The notes: generated from the letters alone by a model not told the origin. DNA of 64,000 bases from Mesostigma viride (GCA_009746045.1 RPFO01000715.1:345449-409448); one strand, 5' to 3'; numbered from the stretch's first letter, positions 51,141 to 62,522 are shown. Translations and numbers: made by a program.

Positions 51141-51575
51141 GACTATGTGACACAACTGCTTGAAGATGCAGGGCTTCTGGGACTAGCAAGTAACTCCGCG
51201 CCCGCATGATTGATGAGGATAAATGGGCTGCCATCTGCGATAAGCACCTTCCCGAGGGGTATGCTCCTGTTTTCTCCCCACGTCGGGCCCCTCGGCCCGT
51301 TGCTAGCCATGCAGGGTAGAAGTCCGCAGGTGGAGGTTATTGGTCCTGAGGATAGCCGCTACACTACCGCCTCGTCTGCGGCCATTACAGTAGAGGACAG
51401 GCTCTCGGATGAGGATTACATCCCCATCTAGTGCTTAACGGTTGGGGGATGATGCAGACGATAGTTGTTTAAACTTTTGTGTAATTATTTTTCTAATGAG
51501 ATTAGCATAGTACTCCGTGGCATGCCTTTGCGCATGACACGCAAGTACTTACTTACTTACTTACTTAGTCAATCC
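51141..51575 (+). pseudogene. LINE ORF C-terminal relic with 3' UTR and (ACTT)n tail
   Basis: The plus strand reads KWAAICDKHLPEGYAPVFSP and AITVEDRLSDEDYIPI before a stop at 51431. The 3' UTR then ends in GACACGCAAG and five ACTT units (51544-51570). It is homologous to 2060-2660. The ACTT run is typical of a non-LTR retrotransposon tail. Confidence 0.65.
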
Positions 51576-51626
51576 GTGACATGGATGGGAACCGGAATGC
51601 TCATGGCATGCAAGTACTTCGGGTGG

Positions 51627-52475
51627 AGGCCCGGGTCTCCAATGTGGAAACCAAGGTCGTCCAAACTGAAAAGCTCCAACCACAGTTCACGGCGCTGCAC
51701 ACCGCGGCGCAGGTATCTGGAGACGCACGCTGCCGGCACTTGTCTCTCGCCTAAACCAGGTGGAGGGCAAGTGCGGCGTGCTCATGAAGAAGCTTGAAGC
51801 CATCACCGCCCACACCGAGGCCCTGGCCTCACAGGTCCCAAAGATAGCGGAGCAGACGCGGCCACCATCGCATCCCAGCCGCTGACCCCGGCTGGATGCT
51901 GGTTACCTCCCGCCCCTCTCCTATGCAGACCTGCTGCGAACAGCGACCCGGCCTCCACCACCGACGTGCCATCGCTACGAAACTCCAGGAGCTTGAAGAC
52001 CTTCGCCAGGCACAACAACGGGAGGCCACCGACCGCGCCCGCCCGGCGCGACGGCCGGGTGGTGCTGCGTCGTTTCCCCCAGAAGCCAGGTGAGACGTCA
52101 TTGACCACCCTTGCCGACGAGCTTAACCCATGGGTTAAGGACCAGCTCCTTACCCTCATGGGCCTGGTAGGTGAGGTAGAACTGCGTGGGTGCCACCGCC
52201 TTCCCCACTCACGGGCCAAGGCGGCTCCCCCACCAGTGCTGCTCACCTTCCCCTCCCGTGAGGACAAGGGTCAAGCAGCGGTTCCTTTCTCGTCGCAAGA
52301 GGTCGGCACGACCTCACCTGGACGCTGGACGACGACCTGACCCCCGCGCAGCAGCAGCAGCGACGCGACCTGTGGCCGGAATACCTCCGCCACAAGCAGG
52401 ACCCCCAGAAGCCCAAGGTGCCGGTACTGGAGGGGCGGGGACCTGATGATCAACCACAAGATGTGGACGCCCCCT
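51627..52475 (+). pseudogene. LINE ORF1-like relic, second copy
   Basis: Frames read VEARVSNVETKV, LQELEDLRQAQQREATDRAR, VVLRRFPQKPGETSLTTLAD, LLTLMGLVGEVELRGCHRLP, PPPVLLTFPSREDK and LTPAQQQQRRDLWPEYLRHK. This is a coiled coil followed by an L1 ORF1-like C-terminal domain. Two or three frame changes break it. It is about 85% like 5348-6252 by eye. No RT ORF follows before the element's 3' hairpin. Confidence 0.65.
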
Positions 52476-52919
52476 AGCTGCGGGCTAGAATAGCTAATAG
52501 CCCTAGCTTGTACCCATTGGTAGTCACTGCCGCCATGGCAGCCATGCCTAGAATGTTTGCCTAGCTGTGCCACCATACCTAGTCACGTGCACCGCTAACA
52601 CACGACTGGTACACAACCAGCCATGCATAGCCTTAGCTTACACTTGTAGTAGTCCTTGTACAACCATGCTACATCCTGGCTATAGCTCAGATTACTTGCC
52701 CACGCTCCTTGTTATGATATGCTCACATTGAGTCTTATTGCACCCACATGACCTTAATTGCCGGACCGTTTACCAAGTCCGATTGCAGCTGTGGCATGCC
52801 TTTGTTGGCATGAAGGAGAAAGGGGGTCTCTGCCTTTTCTACCTGTTGTGCACACCACAGGGATTAAAAGCACTTCGGTGCTCCGTGACTCCCCAACGGG
52901 AGCACGAGTTTAATTAATT
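52476..52919 (+). repeat. 3' region of ORF1 element with terminal hairpin
   Basis: Non-coding and collinear with 6253-6660. The end is GTGCTCCGTGACTCCCCAAC then GGGAGCACGAG, followed by TTTAATTAATTAA. Beyond this tail a minus-strand LINE begins, so two elements meet at the TTAATTAA. Confidence 0.7.
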
Positions 52920-52924
52920 AACAT

Positions 52925-53760
52925 TAATTACCCAGCTTCCTGGGAATGTCCTTGGGGCCAGGCCAGGTCAAAATATGCCGCCTAGCTGGTTGGCCGAAGC
53001 CGCTGCGGGGCCGGCCAGACCAAAGGCGGTGTCGACCTGGCAGGTGCGAGCAAGATGTCGGCTACAATTAATGCTATCCTAGACGCCGCCTAGTTCTCGT
53101 CCGAAATACCAGGAATACCCTGATACAAAGACTCTAATGACCTACCCTGGGAAAACCCTACATTCAGGAATTAAGTGTCGGAGCATCCTGTAAACCAAGC
53201 CGTCTAGCTTAGCTGCCAGTGTGTTCGTGAGTGTCCACGCCTCGGCGCCATACGTGAGCACCATGAGGACGAGGACCTTGAAGAGCATGCATGCGCTTCA
53301 CCGCGCGGTGCTCGCCCAGGCCCTTCGAGCGCCAGTAGGTGTTGAGCGAACGGAGCCCATGCAGGTGGCCCAGGCCAGGCCGATGCGGATGTCCACGTCG
53401 TCGGCGGTGTTAGGGAGCATACTCCCCAACAGTTTGAAGCGGTCACGGAACGGGACCTCTGCCCCGTCGAGCAGGCGCGGCAGCGGAGGGCGACTGGAGG
53501 CCCCAATCACCATCGCCTCAGTTTTGACACTAATCTCCACTTAACCCCACCGCCCTCGCCTCCAAGCCCACACAGTCCAGCCAGGTCTGAATGTGCTCAG
53601 GGCGCGCGATGAGGGTGGTGTCGTCCGCGTAAATCAGGTCGGCCAGGCGGTAGCCAGTGCTAACCCCACCGACGTGCTCGCGCTCGACCTTTATGTCAAC
53701 AATTAGAAACTGTGGAAGCCCCGCCCCCGCGCGGGCTCCCCCGGGATAGAACACTCATCA
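52925..53760 (-). pseudogene. LINE ORF2 relic (RT C-terminal half)
   Basis: The minus strand reads YRLADLIYADDTTLIARPEH, IQTWLDCVGLEARAVGLS, FRDRFKLLGSMLPNTADDVD and LTYGAEAWTL in changing frames. The last 500 bases match the plus-strand relic at 1100-1490. It is truncated at both ends. Confidence 0.75.
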
Positions 53761-54195
53761 AGCTACTATCTGTGATCTATCTATGGGGGCAATCGATTTT
53801 GGGATATAGCTTAGTAGGCATTACAGCACTTGAAATGACGTCAGCGCCCAGCGTACGTTATAGTACGTACCTTCAATTAGCTCCAGGTGGCACCTTGTGG
53901 CCACTGAGATCAGCTTGCGCCTTAGCCGACGTCTTGAGCCCACCTCACCTTTGTAGCATAATAAGCTATGCGTCAGCCTACCTATGGTATTGCACTGGTT
54001 GTATTGCACCCACAGTGCTGCGCCCTGGCACCATGCTGTGAAGAGAGCGGTCTGTGGCCTGCCCACTGCATACTTGCGGCAGTGAGAGAAGCTAGCTAGG
54101 GACCTGCCCTCCCTCCAATTCTCGCTGTGTATATAGGGTTGAAGGTTCCTTTACTCTGTATTGGCACCCATGCACGTGACGCAGTTTTATTTAAG
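53761..54195 (+). repeat. Dispersed repeat family D, second copy, and flank
   Basis: 54110-54190 is the plus-strand version of 39590-39650 and ends GGCACCCATGCACGTGACGC then an AT-rich tail (TTTATTTAAGTATTTAAT). 53761-54109 has no coding signal that I can support. Confidence 0.5.
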
Positions 54196-54235
54196 TATTT
54201 AATCAATAATCCTCATTCTTGAAGAATTATAATTA

Positions 54236-54485
54236 TAAGAACATATCTCCATATGGGGAGAATATGTAACCGACATATATCCCTGAGCGGCAACCTGGAG
54301 GTGTGCATGGTGGGTGTAAACTGCCATGCACCTACTCTGGGTGCACAAGGTGCACCTGCATGCACCGCCATGATGTATCAAGGAGACAACCAGCGAACTG
54401 CCATGATGTATAATAACAAAAGAGGCCTGGCATGGGGTGGCCGGTGGAAGATGGTCATGCATGGCTAAGCAATGGCTAGAGCATG
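54236..54485 (-). repeat. LINE family B 3' end, inverted copy
   Basis: On the minus strand it runs through GCATGGCGGTGCATGCAGGT and TTTACACCCACCATGCACAC to a terminal ATATTCTCCCCATATGG, AT-rich after that. It is homologous to 55013-55300 and 56400-56692. Confidence 0.55.
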
Positions 54486-54779
54486 GCCTATAGCTTGATC
54501 TCAGCAGAATCTTCTTGAAGAAGATGCAGGACAATTAAGGTGGTGTGGTGTACGTACGTGTTGTCGATCGGCCCATGCCCCGCCCCCTCGATCCCCGTAC
54601 CTGGCGCTAATTAATGCATCACCGTCCACGCGGCCACAACCCGGCCACTCAGGGCACTGCCCCCCAATGTATCGAATGGATGACTCAAAACAATTCAATT
54701 AATTAGCACGAGATATAAGCAGCGATATTTAGATATAGACCGGTATAGCCCACTGGGCGGTGAAGGACAGTGCCGCCGG

Positions 54780-54984
54780 CCCGGCCAGCACCTGCTGGCA
54801 CAGCCGATGATGCTCCTCCCTGGCACCCAGACCTGGGCGGACATGCTAAGCACCACACCACCTCCGCCGCCTCGATCCACCATCGCGGCACAGCTCAAGC
54901 AACAAACACTCGACCTCCGTGAGGAGGCCAGCATCACCAAGCGCAGCCATAATGTGAATCAGAATAATGTGAAGTCAGACAACT
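54780..54984 (+). pseudogene. LINE ORF1 N-terminal fragment
   Basis: The frame WADMLSTTPPPPPRSTIAAQ then LKQQTLDLREEASITKRS resembles the YADLLR...LQELEDLRQ part of the ORF1 relics. It is short and ends at a TTAATTAATTAA tract (54985-55012). 54486-54779 shows nothing. Confidence 0.45.
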
Positions 54985-55390
54985 ATTAATTAATTAATTA
55001 ATTAATTAATTAGGAACATAACTCCGATCAGAATAACTCCGTTCAGAATAACTCCGTTGGGAGTAAATGTAGCACATATCCCAGAGAGGGGCATATGGCT
55101 TTTAATACATTCTAAGCTACTTCCTGCAAGGGTGGGAATGTAAACGACACTTGCTCGAGGTGCACCAGGGCACCTGCACCCCCATGATCTATCAAGCTAT
55201 GCCCAGCGAAGGGGGAGCCTGCCATGGTGGGGGAAGATCAACGTGGCTATACACAAGCGAGGCATGGCTTCTCATCAGAGAGTGGCTCGATCTCTGTATA
55301 GGCAGGGCTGAGCTAATTCTTAATGCAGCATCCATGGGGGGTCCAGCATCCATGGGAGGTCCAGACAACTATGCCCATGGATAATGTCAT
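54985..55390 (-). repeat. LINE family B 3' end with (TTAA)n tail
   Basis: The minus strand ends ATATGTGCTACATTTACTCC then CAACGGAG. Two further short AACGGAGTTATTCTG units follow, and then seven TTAA-type repeats (54985-55012). 55391-55552 shows nothing clear. Confidence 0.6.
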
Positions 55391-55552
55391 CGTGAAGCAC
55401 TTCGACCAGCCGGCGGGTGAGGACTCGACTCGCCATTTTAAAGGAAATGCGACTAGAAGAATGATGGTCTCTGGGAAATGCTTTTTCCATCTGCTCTGCA
55501 TAAGGTGAAAATGACTTTTTATTATTAAACAGTCCTATATCCTTTATATCAA

Positions 55553-56033
55553 GGAGACAACCAGCGCAGGCCAGAAATCGGGAGAATCCGGACCATGGTG
55601 GCTCGAGCCTGCCGTTATCTTGTCCGCGTGTTCGAGTCGTTCAGGATGATGAATATGAATGGTGATGGAAATGTGTAGCCTTGTGCATTGAAATTATATG
55701 GCTGCTTACGTGTAGAGCGACTAGATGACCTAGACAGTGGGGCCGGAAACAGCTTGCTTGATCAGGGCGTGTGTTTCGAGCCTCTGGCCGGGAGTGTCTA
55801 GATCCTTTATATGGTGATTTGTGAAGCGGAGTCTCTTGCCATAGCGTTTAAGCGCGACATTCTTACCCCCATGCAACTCACTGGTGAGCTGCGGATGTCG
55901 GCTGTCCGCCTTCCCCGCGCGCGCGGGGTAAGGCTGGCCCGGCTCCCGTGCTCCTTACCAAAGAGACAACCAGCGCAGGCCAGAAATCGGGAGAATCCGG
56001 ACCATGGTAGCTCGAGCCTGCCGTTATCTTTTC
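55553..56033 (+). repeat. Dispersed repeat family C, long copy and second partial copy
   Basis: 55553-55800 starts AAGGAGACAACCAGCGCAGG and contains CGGGAGAATCCGGACCATGG and GTAGAGCGACTAGATGACCT. The first 70 bases are repeated at 55961-56033. Both match 39771-40088 inverted. Confidence 0.65.
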
Positions 56034-56074
56034 CTTACCTTTGATTACATGGCGGATAAGCTGTTGTTTCTTAA

Positions 56075-56310
56075 ATGCCGCAAGAAGCTCCCGAGGACTT
56101 CCTACCGACGCTGGACGACGACTTGACCCTGGCCAGCAACAACGGCGCAGCAACAACGGCGACGGGAGCTATGGCCGACCTACCTCCAGCTCCGGCCGGC
56201 AGCTCTAGTGCAGGGGGGAAGGCAGTATACTGGAGGGGGGCGGTCATCCACACGTCGACCACAAGCCCTGGCAGGCGCCCCCTGCCCCATCAACCCCAAA
56301 TTAGGGAATA
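56075..56310 (+). pseudogene. LINE ORF1 C-terminal fragment
   Basis: The frame DFLPTLDDDLTLASNNGAAT and the nucleotide stretch around it align by eye with the LDDDLTPAQQQQRR end of the ORF1 relics. The remaining part has diverged. Confidence 0.45.
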
Positions 56311-56389
56311 AATAACAGTAGTGTAGACTAGTCAGGCTGAGCTTAGCACGTGGCCAACGCCTACGCACATGTGCGCACGTCTATGATGG

Positions 56390-56692
56390 GACTTCCCACG
56401 GATGATGCATTAAGAACTTAGCTTCGCTTTGCCTACATATGCAGAGAGCTACTCTCTGCGCTGAGACGCCATGCTCTAGCCATTCTTTAGCCATGATGAT
56501 CTTCCACCCTATGTCCGCACCTGGCTGCTGGAATGCATAGTGGGGCAGGTGCCCTTTGTGCACCCAGAGCAGGTGTAGTTTACACCCTACCCTTGCAGGA
56601 AGTAGCCCAGAATGTATTAAAAGCCATATATGCCCCCTCTCAGGGATATGTGCTACATGTGCTCCCAACGGACATATGTTCCACTTTAATTT
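56390..56692 (+). repeat. LINE family B 3' region and terminal hairpin
   Basis: The plus strand contains ATGCTCTAGCCATTCTTTAG, GTAGTTTACACCCTACCCTT and GATATGTGCTACATGTGCTC then CCAACGGACATATG. The stem is ATATGT/ACATAT. An ACTTTAATTTAATATTAG tail follows. 56693-57042 has nothing I can name. Confidence 0.6.
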
Positions 56693-57042
56693 AATATTAG
56701 CCAGATCGCCTCTACCATCATAATAAGAGTTAATGTTCCGTGGCTGCCTACTGGACTGCGTGAATCTGTTCATCTTCCTGCGTGAGATCTACTCAATAGC
56801 TGCATGCTAGGCGTCCACTCGACTTACCGGCAAACAACGAAGGCAACGGTGTGCGGTGCGAACCACGAGCTCATCCACTATATACAACAAAAAGGTACAA
56901 GACGCACCGCGTGACTCCTTCCCCAGCCGCAGTGAGTACCAAGAAGCAATTTTGCAATCACCACTGTCCGCTGCTTTGTTGCTGTTCTAGGCATTCTGCA
57001 TGGAAACCATTGCCTGCGCGCCCGGCTGCCGGAAGCTATAAC

Positions 57043-60000
57043 CTAGCTGGACCTCGCTCGCTGCAACTCCCGCACCACGCCGGCCATGTACTCCCAGTAC
57101 CTCACGCGCATTACGTCTGTCTGCGCGAGGCGCTGCGCCATGCCCAGGGCCGCCGCGAGCGCCCCCTGGACGTCCCTGGGCTGCTTGGCAGCCTCAGGCC
57201 CAGATGAGACCCCTCCCACGGGGCCATGGTCGTTTCTTTCTTCCGTGCCTCCGCCCTGCGGTACCGCGGCAGAGCCCCCAGGGAGGCCCTCCAGGATGCC
57301 GTCAAGCAGCAGCGCAAGTGCAAAGCGGCATTCGGGGGCCGACGCTAGCACCTCCTGGCAGAATGCCAGGACCTGGGGGGTGTCCAGGGGGAGGCCCGCG
57401 CCGCGCAGCACGCCCCTCAGGTACGTCCAGGGGCTCTCGTTGCCAGGGTCCCTGCGTATGAAGCCCATCGCATACGGCAGCTCGCGCGCTGTCACCTGGA
57501 AGGGGCAGAGGCCCCCGGGCCCCCGGTGTTGCGGGTTGCAGCAGGTGTCCGTGCACGAGGTATCGGCGGGCGGGCACGCGGGGGATGGCGACGATGAGGG
57601 GATGGCTGTAGTGGTCTCGACCGACGCGGATGCCAGTGGCGGCGCTGGCGATAAAGCCGTTCTGTTTTGGAGCACAAAGAAACGCTGCAGCGGGGCAGAA
57701 CCGTCCATGGGGAACGCAACGTTGGACACAAGAAACGAGGCAAAGTGATGTCAATACCACTCGCACTGTCTTGGGGCACGAGTGCTGCTTTAGAGTATCA
57801 AAGGTGCCATCAAAGGTGCCATCAAAGGTGCCATCCACGGTGCCATCAAAGGTGCCATCAAAGGTGCCATCAAAGGTGCCATCAAAGGTGCCATCAAAGG
57901 TGCCATCAAAGGTGCCATCAAAGGTGCCATCAAAGGTGCCATCAAAGGTGCCATCAAGGGTGCCATCAAATGTGCCAGGGTGTAGAGGAACTCTTCTTCC
58001 CATCTGCTTCACAGGGCATGGCGTGTCACGGGAGACGATGCAGCCAGTCCACACATCACTGCGAGCAGGGACCCATGGGCAGCAACCGCAAGCAACACGG
58101 AGAGTCTAGTGGAAGCAAAGCACACCATGGGGGCAAGCAACTAAAAAAAAATCACTAATTAGGCACTGAGAAAGTAAAAACGCTTGCCGTCCACGGGGAC
58201 AGGCAGGCACTAGTAACTCGAGGGAAAACGCCCATCGTCCACAAAATAGTCCTCACCATTTCCCCTACAAGCACCAACCCAAGATATACCTGCCCCTGCA
58301 TTAAAAAGGCTCCCAATCTCTTTCCTCAGGTCCATGCCCCCTTTCCCCCTTCCCCCCCGCCTTCCCGGCCCCCAAACCCCACGTCCCCCCCAGCCCTCTA
58401 TAAAACCCCCTTTTCCCACCCCCCAGCCCCCTCCCACCAGCCCTAACCCCAGCGCCACACCAATACATGCCCTGTTGCTTGCGCGCCCAGCCGCCGTGCA
58501 TGCCACCCTCCTCCTTGCCAGCTGGCACCACCTGGCCCCCACGTGGCCCCCACCTGGTTCCACGCTGAGTTGTTGTGCAGGTCCTTGGCCAGCATCGTGT
58601 GGCAGAAATCCATCTCGCGATCCCACAGGCCATACGTGCGGATCACCCACTGCGCACGCAAGCACGCACACACGCACACATGCACGCAAGCACGCACAGT
58701 ACACATGCGCACAGCAGGAAAACGGGGCGACGACACATGTCGCATGCACGGGGCACATCAGCTTGGGCCCACCGTTGCTCTCTTGAGCACCGCCGGTCAC
58801 GGGCGAGGGCCAAGGCAAACGCGGCATGCCGTCCTTGCAGCAAGCCACGTCGCAAAGCTGTATCTGAAAACGGGTGATAGCTGCAAGAAGACATGACGGC
58901 GGCCGATAACTCCTTCCTTCAGGGCAATGAAGAGAGCTCCTCCACGCGCGCGCTGACGAGAAAGAAAAGAAAGATCACCCTCGCGCGCGCAAGCCGGGAG
59001 GACGGGAACGACGGGACACAGCCGCTTTTTTTTTTAAAAAAAGGGACCGCGCCTGCAAAGCCAAGCGAAAGTACAACGCCAGCGGGGGCGTGTGCTACAG
59101 CAACAGCCAGAACCCTGTTTGTGCCCTCCTTGCAAACGCCTGGGTACATCGATAAAGGTACAGTCATTAGTTCATTCATTCATTAAACACGTGTACACTC
59201 ATATCTACATGTATGTGTACCTGCCGGTGGCACCATGCATGGTAGTTCTTGTCGTCCTGCTCCAGCAGCGCGGCGGTGAACTCCAGCTCACGATGTGCCC
59301 CCCTGGCGCCGATCCGCTCCACCAGGGCGCGCCGGTGGTACCTGCGACATGCCCAGGCAGGGGGGCAGGAAGGGGGGCAGGCAGGGGGGCATGCATGGGC
59401 AGGAGGGCATGGGTAGGCAGGAGGGCATGGGTAGGCAGGAGGGCATGGGGTAGGCAGGAGGGCAGCTGCATGCATGGGGCTAGAGCCGCCGTCAACCAAA
59501 ACAATAAGATGACCACAGTTGCCCGAACAGGGATTCAATTCTTGATTAATCTCATTAATTAATGAGCTTTAACAGGAGGAACAAACCCTGCCCAGGTGGT
59601 ACCAATAAAGGTGCAATGCTGCACCCGCAGCACTCAAGGACTCCCAGGCGCTCAGGCTTACGTCAGTACCAGGTGCGCAGGCCAGGTCGGTCTACCAGGC
59701 CACACGATACTACTCCTACGGCTTTGCAAGGCAAACCCTCTATTTAGGCTAAGGGTGTCCCAGTGTCAAGGTGCAGACACACTTGTGTGGCATTAGGTAG
59801 CTTAGGCTGATAACAAGTTGCAAATACACGACAGCAGGGCATTGAATTGCGATTTTATAATGACAATCCAATAATAAATCGTGGGCACACGTAGCGTATC
59901 CAGCAAGTTCCAACACCACAGGCACCTGGACTCCAGCGCAGCATGATTTCTGAACGCACACACGCGTGCCAGAGGGTCCTTCTTGGGCTCGTTCGCGCAC

Positions 60001-61135
60001 ACCACCGTGTGTTCTACCGCAACCACCCAGCGGGTCGTCCATGTGGGCAACAAGTTATGAAGCAGCTATCGGTTCTTCTACCGCCCGCCCCCACGCACCA
60101 GAGCTGGTAGTTCTTCGGGTTGTCCTCTGCGAACAAGTCGACAAAGTCCAGCTCGCGCTCCAGGTCGCACCCGAGCGACAGCAGCACGCGCCGCCGGTAC
60201 TGGAACGCCTGCGGGGATGGAGGCGGCAGAAGGGTGCAGCGGTGCGTGAGAAACAGGGGGGTAGGGTGGGGGTGGGGGTGGGCGGGCGGGTGGCGGGCGG
60301 GTGGGTGGACAGGCGGGGGGAAAGGACATGAAACAACGAAGGGTGGGAGGAGAGGGTGAAAGGGCGGGGGTAAAAATATGTCGTTGGAGAATTACTCACC
60401 AGACAGGACATATTCAGCCAACTGGACACAACCGCCCGCAGGTGGTGCCAGTGCACCGGGGCGATCCGCACGTGTCACGTGCAGGCAAGCAAAAATACAA
60501 GCGCACTTTTGCGTGACATGCACACTCAAGGCAATATTAGTTGTATACCCAACGGAAAAGTTCGCATGATTATTGACGAAGTCCAGATTAATTTCTGCTT
60601 GGAAAGAAAGACGACTAGACAAGGCAGGGCTGGTCATGGCTGAAGGCACAAGACATTGGCGCGCAACGTGCATAAAATCCTTGCATTTACATGCAGGCAA
60701 ATACGTGGGTCAACATGCATCCAGCCACGGAAGGTACCGGGGGAGTGTTTTATCCTTTTAGAAAAAATATGGTCGCCAGTAGAAACACTTTAATGGCAAA
60801 ACTTATTATTTATTATATTACTTGATAACTTAACATTTAACAGAAACTTCAGTAGCCGGCGGCACTACATCGCGGCGTCTGATGGCCTGGACCGAGTATC
60901 GTGGACAGAAGTAACCCACCATGTAGCTTGCCGGGTTTTGAGCGATGACCTCTCGCGTTAGTTCAAGCGCCCTGCGGCTCATTTCGTTGGCAGCCACAAT
61001 GGCGCGGAAGTAATCCATCGTTTCCCGAAACTCGTCCGAATAAGCAATCGAAACAACAGGATGAGGTCCGTCATTTTGAGGTATTGGCGTAACGTCCTGC
61101 CACTCTGGCCGCTCGCTGAAAGGGACGAAGTCCAT
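57043..61135 (-). CDS. FNTA: Protein farnesyltransferase / geranylgeranyltransferase I alpha subunit, five exons
   Basis: The alpha subunit of the prenyltransferases that attach farnesyl or geranylgeranyl to CaaX proteins in the cytosol. Exons 61135-60920, 60208-60099, 59341-59221, 58649-58554 and 57684-57043 give 394 residues; all junctions are GT-AG and phases agree (0,2,0,0). The start MDFVPFSERPEWQDVTPIPQ matches the family N-terminus. PPTA repeats follow: RRRVLLSLGCDLERELDFVD with PKNYQLW, ELEFTAALLEQDDKNYHAWC, LWDREMDFCHTMLAKDL with NNSAWNQ, and RDPGNESPWTYLRGVL. Exon 5 has an insert of about 50 residues (P, S, A and C rich) before NESPW, so the protein is longer than the usual 330-380. 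An upstream in-frame extension to 61267 exists but lacks family similarity. Confidence 0.92.
57797..57975. repeat. 12-bp minisatellite ATCAAAGGTGCC, about 15 copies
   Basis: Located in the last intron of the prenyltransferase gene. Units are nearly perfect with one CCACGG variant. The period is a multiple of three, so ORFs run through on both strands (DGTFDGTF, KVPSKVPS), but they are intronic. Confidence 0.95.
59352..59475. repeat. Tandem GGCAGGAGGGCATGGGTA repeat in intron 2 of the prenyltransferase gene
   Basis: About eight related units, starting within 15 bases of the exon 3 acceptor. The rest of the intron (59476-60098) shows nothing notable. Confidence 0.85.
60209..60919. other. Intron 1 of the prenyltransferase gene
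   Basis: It contains a G-rich stretch (GGGTGGGGGTGGGGGTGGGC) at 60257-60320 near the acceptor. No other feature is seen. Confidence 0.6.
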
Positions 61136-61205
61136 TTCCCTTGGTGTAATGCAACGGACGCAAACGGAGATGGTCAGCAGATAGCTCCGACCAGTTAAAA
61201 GGCAG

Positions 61206-61516
61206 CTATTGGATGGTCGAGCGCGGTGCCTCGTACATCCAATTGTCTCGTTCAATCTCCTTCGCAACTTTCTTTAGGGATTCCATGACTTCATCGTACA
61301 ATGCTGCGCAACGGATGCGGTAGAAGAGCAAAATTCAAAGGGCCCAACGTTTGACAGGGTCACAAACCGCTATTTAACATGGCGGTTATTAACACAAAAG
61401 AAGATGCAACGCTCACTGGATAAGTGCGCAAACTTACTCCTCTCAACCTCTTGTTTCTTCTCCCTCACGGCAGCAGCCTCTTCCACCAACTGCTTGATCA
61501 GCCTTTCATCATTCAT
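61206..61516 (-). CDS. 58-residue helical protein of unknown function, two exons
   Basis: Exons 61516-61438 and 61303-61206 join at A|GTAAGT and GCGCAG|CA in phase 1. The protein begins MNDERLIKQLVEEAAAVREK, is almost entirely charged helix, and ends IERDNWMYEAPRSTIQ. The short coiled coil with a conserved-looking DNWMYEAPRS end suggests a small subunit of a complex, but I do not recognise the family. Its stop is only 70 bases upstream of the prenyltransferase ATG on the same strand, so the two may be translated from one mRNA. No long ORF marks it, and the evidence is the clean splice pair and frame. Confidence 0.6.
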
Positions 61517-62522
61517 GGTCGTAGTTTATAAGCAATTTGCGCCGAGTTGACGAGGTCAGCGACTCATAGCACTGCCTGCTTTCAACCCAGTCTGCATCCA
61601 AACATGCAGCCCTTCAACCAGGCACGGAATTTCCTTTCCTGGCCGAGTTATTTATTACGGGCTATGGCGTTGGGGCATCTGCCCTTCGAGCGCGGGGTTT
61701 ACGTCTACCTTCGGGTTTACGTGTACATACGGTGTAACTTCTTCAGCGCCCCTTAACTGCTGCCACACGCTTCACATCTCGCGAGTAATTATTTTTGTTG
61801 TTGTTGCTGTTGTGTCCCACGCCGCACATGGGCAGCAGAGAATCTATAGTGGCCGACATCTTGCGAGTTACACAGTAGTGACAGTACGGCTGTACGCAAC
61901 ACGCAACGTCGTCTTGTCGTCCCCCTTGTCCAGGCCTCTTCTTCTGGCAGCCGTACAGTTAGAGAACTCAGAACTGCTCCAGGCCAGGCGGATGCTGGCG
62001 AATTGTCATGTCGCGCGACGCGTCGCCTCGGCGGACGCTTGCGCGCTACATAAGCCACGTGCCCTCCGCAGCGTGGTATTCCCCGATCGGTCCCACCTGT
62101 CAATCAAGCGCGAGGCAAGTCAACAGCCAGGACGTAAACAAACATAGGACTACAGCAATTTTCAGCCATACGTGGGCCAACGCAGAATCCATGGCTGGCT
62201 GAGTTTCTTTTGATTGCCGACCTCGACGAATTTCGAGCATTTATTCGTGAAAACCATAGAGATTGCTTATAGCGTGCTTAAAATTTAGCGGTACTGCGCC
62301 GGCACCCGGAATTCTGGACCAGGACATGTTTGTTCCGGTGCATTAGCTGTAATTGGGGGGGAATTGGCCTAGCGATGGATGTCTAATTTTGCACACAATT
62401 GATCACGTCTCTGAAGGTTGCCTATCAGACGTTGATATATTTGACATGACTGGGACGTAGATCACCATTTAGCAATTTGGCAGACATCTGCGACAACAGC
62501 CTCCACGTTCACTAGTCCAGTC
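61517..62522. other. Intergenic
   Basis: This holds the promoter of the small-protein/prenyltransferase pair. A short TTGTTGTTGTTGCTGTTG run lies at 61795. No ORF in it resembles a known protein. Confidence 0.4.

Noticed and set aside
57302-58109. ORFs with DGTFDGTF or CHQRCHQR repeats
   Set aside because: They come from the 12-bp ATCAAAGGTGCC minisatellite in an intron of the prenyltransferase gene.
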